This document shows, in pieces, positions 14,462-18,374 of a DNA stretch of 18,374 bases (its first letter is position 1; each line of letters begins with the position of its first letter). The stretch lies in NCBI GenBank assembly GCA_964636385.1, contig CAZWSC010000085.1, positions 1 through 18,374 of the forward strand, given 5' to 3'. Origin of the DNA: CAZWSC01 sp964636385. Lineage in GTDB: Bacteria; Eisenbacteria; RBG-16-71-46; CAIMUX01. The position numbers were made by a program, and so were the translations under genes. The notes under the pieces were generated by a model, which saw nothing but the letters and a program-made list of their open reading frames with translations, did no database searches and was not told where the DNA came from.

Positions 14462-14998
14462 TCAGACCTGCGGCCCGAACAACTGATCAAGCTGCTGTTC
14501 GATCCAGACGGCCTCATCTTCACCGGCAGGCAGGTCTCCTGCCTCGCCATGCTCCTCCTCGCCCTCGTGCATCTGGCGGTCGAGCAGCCTTGCCAGGCTC
14601 GCGGTGGCTTCGCGAAGGGCCTCCAGGTTGCGCAGGGTCTCATACCGGACGATGCCGAGGCTGGAGCGGCGGTCGAACAGCACGGCCAGGATCAGCGTGT
14701 GATGCAGCGGGGCCATCAGGAGGCCGCGCGGTCCGCTCTGGTGTACAACCCAGTCCGTCGAGGACTCGCCCAGAACCGATGCGAGTTCCCGACCGGCGAG
14801 GAAGTCGCCCACGGCAAGCGGCGAGAATGAGAGGAGATCGAAGTCGGGCTCCTCACCCCAGTAGGTGACCGCGTTCCCGGCGGTATCCATGAGCACGGCG
14901 ATGGCCGCCCCGGAGCGCTTCAGGAGCCTTCCCAGCACATCCCAGATTGTGCGGAATCTCCGGTCCCAGTCGTCCGGCAGCGTCTGAGCGTCCATCAT
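14462..14998 (-). CDS. Roadblock/LC7-domain protein, putative MglB-like partner of the GTPase
   Basis: Predicted cytoplasmic partner of the MglA-type GTPase encoded 9 bases downstream. Roadblock proteins of the MglB type form dimers that act as GTPase-activating proteins. Residues about 24-140 fit the alpha/beta roadblock fold: GAAIAVLMDTAGNAVTYWGE, a hydrophobic helix FSPLAVGDFLAG, then GLLMAPLHHTLILAVLFD and a C-terminal helix. The last 38 residues are acidic (HEGEEEHGEAGD) and end in a WIEQQLDQLFG helix. Overall similarity to myxobacterial MglB is judged modest by eye, so the role is inferred from the fold and neighbour. Two adjacent ATGs (14998 and 14995) follow GGGAG. The first is 5 bases away, the second 8, so either may be used. 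Confidence 0.78.
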   Translation of the reverse strand: MMDAQTLPDDWDRRFRTIWDVLGRLLKRSGAAIAVLMDTAGNAVTYWGEEPDFDLLSFSPLAVGDFLAGRELASVLGESSTDWVVHQSGPRGLLMAPLHHTLILAVLFDRRSSLGIVRYETLRNLEALREATASLARLLDRQMHEGEEEHGEAGDLPAGEDEAVWIEQQLDQLFGPQV

Positions 14999-15025
14999 CG
15001 CAACTCCCGCCGGGGAGATCCCGGC

Positions 15026-15625
15026 TTACAACTCACGCCTGCCCTCCATTGCCCGCGACAGCGTTGCCTGGTCGGAGAACTCAAGATCCGACCCGACAGG
15101 CACGCCTCGCGCTATGCGTGTCACCCGCACGGAACGTCCCTGCAGCAGTTCTCCAAGGTAATGTGCGGTCGCCTCTCCCTGCGTGGTCGGGTTCGTGGCG
15201 ACAATGACCTCGCGTACGCCGCCGCCCTCCAGACGCACCTCCAGCTCTCGTATCCGCAGTCCCTGGGGCCCCACACCGTCGAGGGGCGAGAGGGCCCCTC
15301 CAAGGACATGATAGAGTCCGCGGTACGATCCGGTGCGCTCCACCGCCACAACATCGGCAGGCTGTTCGACAACGCAGATCAGGGTCGAGTCCCTGCGGGA
15401 ATCCGCGCAGAAGAGGCACGGCTGGCAGTCCGCAATGTTGCCGCAGATGCTGCAGGTCTCGACCGACTCTCGGATCCCGCGCACCGCCCGGGAGAGCGCA
15501 AGTGCCTCTTCTTCGGGCACCCGCAGGAGGTGGAACGCCAACCGCTGAGCCGTCTTCCTCCCGATCCCGGGAAGGCGGGAGAGCGAAGCAATCAACTCCT
15601 CAAGATGCCGAGAGCTGTAGTCCAA
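15026..15625 (-). CDS. recR: Recombination mediator RecR
   Basis: Toprim-fold DNA-binding protein that works with RecF/RecO to load RecA at gaps. The 199-residue length is standard. It has the helix-hairpin-helix LPGIGRKTAQRLAFHL near residues 18-33, a zinc module with C58, C61, C70 and C73 in CSICGNIADCQPCLFC, and the Toprim domain from about 80 (CVVEQPADVVAVERTG, YHVLGG, EVIVATNPTTQGEATA). Start ATG 15623-15625 gives the family MDYSSRHLEELI. It follows ybaB by 64 bases within the dnaX-ybaB-recR block conserved across many phyla. Confidence 0.97.
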   Translation of the reverse strand: MDYSSRHLEELIASLSRLPGIGRKTAQRLAFHLLRVPEEEALALSRAVRGIRESVETCSICGNIADCQPCLFCADSRRDSTLICVVEQPADVVAVERTGSYRGLYHVLGGALSPLDGVGPQGLRIRELEVRLEGGGVREVIVATNPTTQGEATAHYLGELLQGRSVRVTRIARGVPVGSDLEFSDQATLSRAMEGRREL

Positions 15626-15689
15626 GGACGCATCCTTCCCTACCCGCGCATTCGGGGTCTCGCAGCGTGGGATCTGCGAATGGTACGGG

Positions 15690-16001
15690 CTAGAAAATCC
15701 CCGGCATGCCAGGCCCCCCGGTAAGCCTGGACATCTCCTCCTCCATCCGCTCCCGGGCCATACGGTTGGCCTCGTTTATGGCGCCAAGGATGAGGTCTTC
15801 GAGCATTTCGATATCATCGGGATCCACGACCTCCGGATCAAGCTTCAGGGAGAGCAGCTCGCTTCGGCCATTCACCGCGGCCTTCACCTTCCCCCCTCCG
15901 GACGTCGCCTCGACCGTCTCCTCCCGCAGACGCTCCTGCATCTCCTGCATCTTCTCCTGCATCTGCTGGGCCTGCTTTAACAGATTCCGCATGTTCGTCA
16001 A
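15690..16001 (-). CDS. ybaB: YbaB/EbfC nucleoid-associated protein
   Basis: Small dimeric DNA-binding protein associated with the nucleoid, of uncertain precise role. The 103-residue product begins with a coiled-coil-like helix RNLLKQAQQMQEKMQEMQER. It then has GGGKVKAAVNGRSELLSLKL and DIEMLEDLILGAINEANRMA, all family hallmarks. The N- and C-terminal helices are strongly charged. TTG 15999-16001 is taken as start because AGGAG lies 8 bases upstream. The ATG three codons later (15992) would put the ribosome site 17 bases away. It lies between dnaX and recR, as expected. Confidence 0.95.
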   Translation of the reverse strand: MTNMRNLLKQAQQMQEKMQEMQERLREETVEATSGGGKVKAAVNGRSELLSLKLDPEVVDPDDIEMLEDLILGAINEANRMARERMEEEMSRLTGGPGMPGIF

Positions 16002-16063
16002 AACCTGGTCTCCTGTCCTTCTGCCGCCCCGCCGGTGCGGAGCATGTCATCCATTGGTCCGGC

Positions 16064-17758
16064 TCAGGCCGATCCCATGACGTCTCCGTCGAACATCTCC
16101 GCTATGCGCGAAATCCTGTCATGAGGCGCTTCACTCGCCCCGTCCGTCCGGGGAGGCCCCGGCACCGGTGGAGGCTCATCACCTCCGCGGGCGCACTCCT
16201 GGAAGCTGAGGCCGAGCGGACGGTCGAATGCCTGCTCAACCATCTCCTGCAGGAGCTGCCTGTTCGCCTTCCTTTCGAGCTGCTGCCTCGAGAACTCGGG
16301 CAGCTTCTGTACTCCGATCCGCAGAATACTGCCATCCTCTCCGAGGGCGCGCGAGTGCATAAGGATCGAGGCAAGGGCGGGCTTCTGCCTGGCAAGAGCC
16401 TCGAGAACACATGCCCAGGGATCCCCGGACTGGACAACGGCAGGCTGATCGCCTCCAGTGGAGGAGGCCCCGGCTGCTGTCGCTGCCCGGCTTTTCCGGG
16501 TGCGGGGGCCCGCTTTCCGGGCAAGCCCGGAGTCCCCTTCCCCGGTTGCACCCCCGGGCCGGGCGCCACCGGCAGAGGTGCCTGATGGCGGGCCTCCGGC
16601 TGTGGTATGATCCGCAGATCCGCCCGCAAGCCCCCTTGTCGCCTCCAGGAACCGCCTCAGCTCCACCGAGCCGGGGAGCATGCAGAGCTCGGCAAGAAGC
16701 ACCTCCAGGTGAACCCGGGGAAAGGCGCTTCTCCTCATCACAGGGATCATCTCCAGGCAGAGCCTGCAGGCCCGCAGCAGGTCGGCAGCGGGGAGATCCC
16801 TCGCCTGCTGAAGGTAGAGCGCCTTCTCCTCTTCCGTCGCCTCCACCTGGTCGGACAGTGATGCGTCGGTGGCGATGAAGAGGAGGTCCCTGAGATGCTG
16901 CAGGAACTCCTCACCCAGCTCGATCAGGTTTGCCCCTCCCTCGACAGCTTCACCAAGAGAGCGCAGGGCCCGCGCCGCATCGTGTTCGACAATGGCCGTT
17001 GTCCACTCGAAGAAAAGCTCACGCCCGGAGATCCCGATCGCCTCCCGGATTCCCATGGCGGTGAGAGGGCGCATCCCGGATGCCACGACCTGGTCCAGCA
17101 GGGTGAGAGCATCGCGCATCGACCCGTCACCCTTGCGAGCGATCAGAACAAGCGCATCCTCGTCCGCCTCGATCTCCTCCTGGTCGCAGATGAAGCGCAG
17201 GCGGGCGGCCGCGTCCAGGACCCGCATCCGGGCGAAGTCGAAGCGCTGGCACCTGGAGAGAATCGTCTGGGGTACCTTGAGCGGCTCGGTTGTGGCGAGC
17301 ACGAAGACCACGTGCCTGGGCGGTTCTTCCAGAGTCTTCAACAAGGCGTTGAAGGCGTCCTGGGTCAACATGTGGACTTCGTCGATGATGTAGACCTTAC
17401 GGGAGAGGGCTACAGGCGTGTAGCGGACAGCCTCTCGCAATTCCCGGATATCATCGATGCCGCGGTTGCTGGCGCCGTCGATCTCGATGACGTCCACGGC
17501 CCGGCCGTCAGTGATCTCGCGGCATGGACCGCACTCATTGCAGGGTTCCTCTACAGGGCCGCGCTCGCAGTTCAGCGCCTTGGCCAGGATACGGGCCATG
17601 GAAGTCTTGCCCACGCCGCGCGGTCCACTGAACAGATATGCCTGGGCGGCCCTGCCGGAGCTGAGTGCGTTCGAGAGGGTCCTGGAGACAGGCCCCTGGC
17701 CCGCCACGTCCGCGAAACGCTGCGGTCTCCACTTGAGGGCAAGAACCAGATAGCTCAT
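16064..17758 (-). CDS. dnaX: DNA polymerase III subunit gamma/tau
   Basis: AAA+ clamp-loader subunit that opens and loads the beta sliding clamp. The 564-residue protein starts MSYLVLALKWRPQ at ATG 17756-17758 with GGGAG upstream. The longer frame to 17827 overlaps the SRP RNA 3' end and is rejected. Walker A is GPRGVGKT (45-52), four zinc cysteines are C64, C73, C76 and C79, Walker B is IIDEVH (124-129) and sensor 1 is TILSRCQRF (165-173). A Gly/Ala/Pro-rich linker (about 410-470) leads to a C-terminal tau-like domain. I see no strong slippery heptamer for a frameshift-made gamma. The best candidate, GGAAAAG in the linker, is short. It follows the SRP RNA directly. Confidence 0.97.
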   Translation of the reverse strand: MSYLVLALKWRPQRFADVAGQGPVSRTLSNALSSGRAAQAYLFSGPRGVGKTSMARILAKALNCERGPVEEPCNECGPCREITDGRAVDVIEIDGASNRGIDDIRELREAVRYTPVALSRKVYIIDEVHMLTQDAFNALLKTLEEPPRHVVFVLATTEPLKVPQTILSRCQRFDFARMRVLDAAARLRFICDQEEIEADEDALVLIARKGDGSMRDALTLLDQVVASGMRPLTAMGIREAIGISGRELFFEWTTAIVEHDAARALRSLGEAVEGGANLIELGEEFLQHLRDLLFIATDASLSDQVEATEEEKALYLQQARDLPAADLLRACRLCLEMIPVMRRSAFPRVHLEVLLAELCMLPGSVELRRFLEATRGLAGGSADHTTAGGPPSGTSAGGARPGGATGEGDSGLARKAGPRTRKSRAATAAGASSTGGDQPAVVQSGDPWACVLEALARQKPALASILMHSRALGEDGSILRIGVQKLPEFSRQQLERKANRQLLQEMVEQAFDRPLGLSFQECARGGDEPPPVPGPPRTDGASEAPHDRISRIAEMFDGDVMGSA

Positions 17759-17810
17759 CCCACTCCCGGAAGATGTACCGGGGGGACACCAAGTCCGGCC
17801 CCGAAGAATC

Positions 17811-18081
17811 GGCCGTGCACCCCCCATCGATCCGCCGGCCGCCGAAGCCGGACTGCCGGTGGCTCAGGTCAGGCGAATCCACGGCACCCAAAGGGATCTG
17901 CGTACCGCTGCTACCTTCCGGTCCTGACGGGGTTGGCAGGCCTCTGTTGCGTGGGGCCTGGCCCTCGAAGCTCCATGGCATCCCGACTCGACTGCCGGTT
18001 GGGACCTCCGGAGGGAGTTCAACCCCGCTGTAGCGGATTGCGGGCAACAGGGCACCGCTAACTCCCCGTCTAGCACGGCCC
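17811..18081 (-). ncRNA. ffs: Signal recognition particle RNA, large bacterial type with Alu domain
   Basis: RNA scaffold of the SRP that binds Ffh and targets membrane proteins. The universal domain IV is clear: GTCAGGACCGGAAGGTAGCA from 17928, with a GGAA tetraloop at 17919-17916. Further upstream the 5' part matches the Alu domain of large bacterial SRP RNAs. GGCCGTGC (18080-18073) pairs perfectly with GCACGGCC (17818-17811), closing the molecule. GGGAGTT (18066-18060) pairs with AACTCCC (18019-18013), enclosing an AGCGG/CCGCT stem. Long helix 5 arms can be drawn, e.g. GAGTC/GGCTT. About 271 bases, close to Bacillus scRNA. The exact 3' end is uncertain. It lies between tRNA-Ala and dnaX, matching scr in Bacillus. 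Confidence 0.93.
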
Positions 18082-18103
18082 GACAACCAACATGAAATAG
18101 ATG

Positions 18104-18176
18104 TGGAGATGAGCGGGATCGAACCGCCGACCTCCTCGTTGCGAACGAGGCGCTCTCCCAGCTGAGCTACATCCCC
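18104..18176 (-). tRNA. tRNA-Ala (anticodon CGC), CCA not encoded
   Basis: Acceptor stem GGGGATG pairs with CATCTCC. It includes a G3:U70 wobble, the main AlaRS identity element. The D stem is GCTC/GAGC, the anticodon stem CCTCG/CGAGG with loop TTCGCAA (anticodon CGC), and the T stem GGCGG/CCGCT with loop TTCGATC. Discriminator is A73. The next bases are CAT, so CCA must be added by the nucleotidyltransferase, unlike the two other tRNAs here. It lies 22 bases before the SRP RNA and may share its transcript. Confidence 0.97.
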
Positions 18177-18206
18177 AACAAAGGCCCGGTCCTGGATGAC
18201 CGGGCC
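18177..18206 (-). terminator. Hairpin with short T tract between tRNA-Ser and tRNA-Ala
   Basis: GGCCCGGTC (18206-18198) pairs perfectly with GACCGGGCC (18191-18183) around a six-base loop. TTTGTT (18182-18177) follows and touches the tRNA-Ala 5' end. It resembles an intrinsic terminator but has a weak T tract. It may be a partial terminator or an RNA-processing spacer. Confidence 0.5.
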
Positions 18207-18231
18207 GCCACACGGCCGCATCGCTGCAACC

Positions 18232-18320
18232 TGGCGGAGAGACAGGGATTCGAACCCTGGAGGCCTTTCGGGCCTACACGCTCTCCAGGCGTGCTCCTTA
18301 AACCACTCGGACATCTCTCC
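18232..18320 (-). tRNA. tRNA-Ser (anticodon GGA), CCA encoded
   Basis: Class II tRNA. Acceptor stem GGAGAGA pairs with TCTCTCC, discriminator is G73, and an encoded CCA follows at 18234-18232. The anticodon stem is CACGC/GCGTG with loop CTGGAGA (anticodon GGA). A long variable arm GGCC-CGAAA-GGCC, the serine hallmark, and a T stem CAGGG/CCCTG with TTCGAAT complete it. In Bacillus a tRNA-Ser precedes scr and dnaX. The same order here supports common descent of the block. Confidence 0.97.
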
Positions 18321-18336
18321 GCGAATCCAGCATCGG

Positions 18337-18365
18337 ACTCTAGCGCAGTGTGCCAAGGGCATCAA
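18337..18365 (-). promoter_or_regulatory. Candidate sigma-70-type promoter for tRNA-Ser
   Basis: TTGATG (18365-18360) and TAGAGT (18342-18337) are 17 bases apart. The -10-like box ends 16 bases before the mature tRNA, so a leader of about 10 bases is expected. It probably drives tRNA-Ser and perhaps the genes beyond. Matches to the consensus are partial. Confidence 0.42.
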
Positions 18366-18374
18366 GATGGAAAC

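Noticed and set aside
16483..16500. Programmed frameshift in dnaX at a GGAAAAG run in the linker
   Set aside because: The run has only four A and no clear stimulating stem or upstream Shine-Dalgarno was identified. The full tau reading frame is continuous. Profiling would be needed to support it.
17759..18365. A 276-residue minus-strand frame covering the tRNAs and SRP RNA
   Set aside because: It lies over three structured RNA genes and has no protein motif.
1..18374. Defence, mobile or CRISPR systems
   Set aside because: No direct-repeat array, transposase, integrase, restriction or toxin-antitoxin motif was seen on either strand. tRNA genes here show no adjacent integrase or duplicated 3' ends.

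Overview
This GC-rich window holds 15 protein genes, three tRNAs and one SRP RNA, all on the minus strand, so transcription runs from position 18374 towards 1. It is a dense housekeeping block, with no gap over about 175 bases. I see no insertion sequence, prophage, CRISPR array or toxin-antitoxin pair. The organism is probably a high-GC, uncultured bacterium outside the Gammaproteobacteria. Pointers are the large SRP RNA with an Alu domain, SpoVG, a two-domain Ctc-type L25, an MglA/roadblock pair, a membrane pyrophosphatase and a polyprenyl-phosphate phosphoribosyltransferase. Myxococcota/Desulfobacterota-like, Eisenbacteria-like or Gemmatimonadota-like lineages would all fit. I cannot place it further by eye.

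Region A (18374-15026) is an information-processing cluster in transcription order: tRNA-Ser(GGA), tRNA-Ala(CGC), large SRP RNA, dnaX, ybaB, recR. This matches the Firmicute order tRNA-Ser, scr, dnaX, yaaK, recR as I remember it. Region B (14998-13790) is a roadblock/LC7 protein followed 9 bases later by an MglA-family GTPase, a pair expected to set cell polarity or surface assembly. Region C (13745-6711) is pgpA, cinA, thpR, recA, recX, alaS, tightly packed with 4-8 base overlaps at cinA/thpR, recA/recX and recX/alaS. The only larger gap is 171 bases before recA.

Region D (6703-3977) is an SDR of the RmlD family, a DPPR-synthase-like UbiA prenyltransferase (ATGA overlap with the SDR) and ispE. 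The three fit a polyprenyl-phosphate or envelope-glycan theme: isoprenoid precursor, phosphoribosyl transfer to polyprenyl phosphate, and sugar nucleotide reduction. Region E (3807-1) is spoVG, a terminator, tRNA-Gln(UUG), prs, rplY/ctc, pth and the start of hppA, which runs off the left edge. The order ispE-spoVG-prs-ctc-pth is Firmicute-like, while a tRNA-Gln between ispE and prs is the proteobacterial arrangement. This window combines both.

No clearly new defence or mobile system was found. The points most worth a second look are the MglA/roadblock insertion, the large SRP RNA, the altered PRPP loop of Prs, the UbiA/SDR pair, the C9G6 tract at the start of recX and the basic C-terminal tail of RecA.
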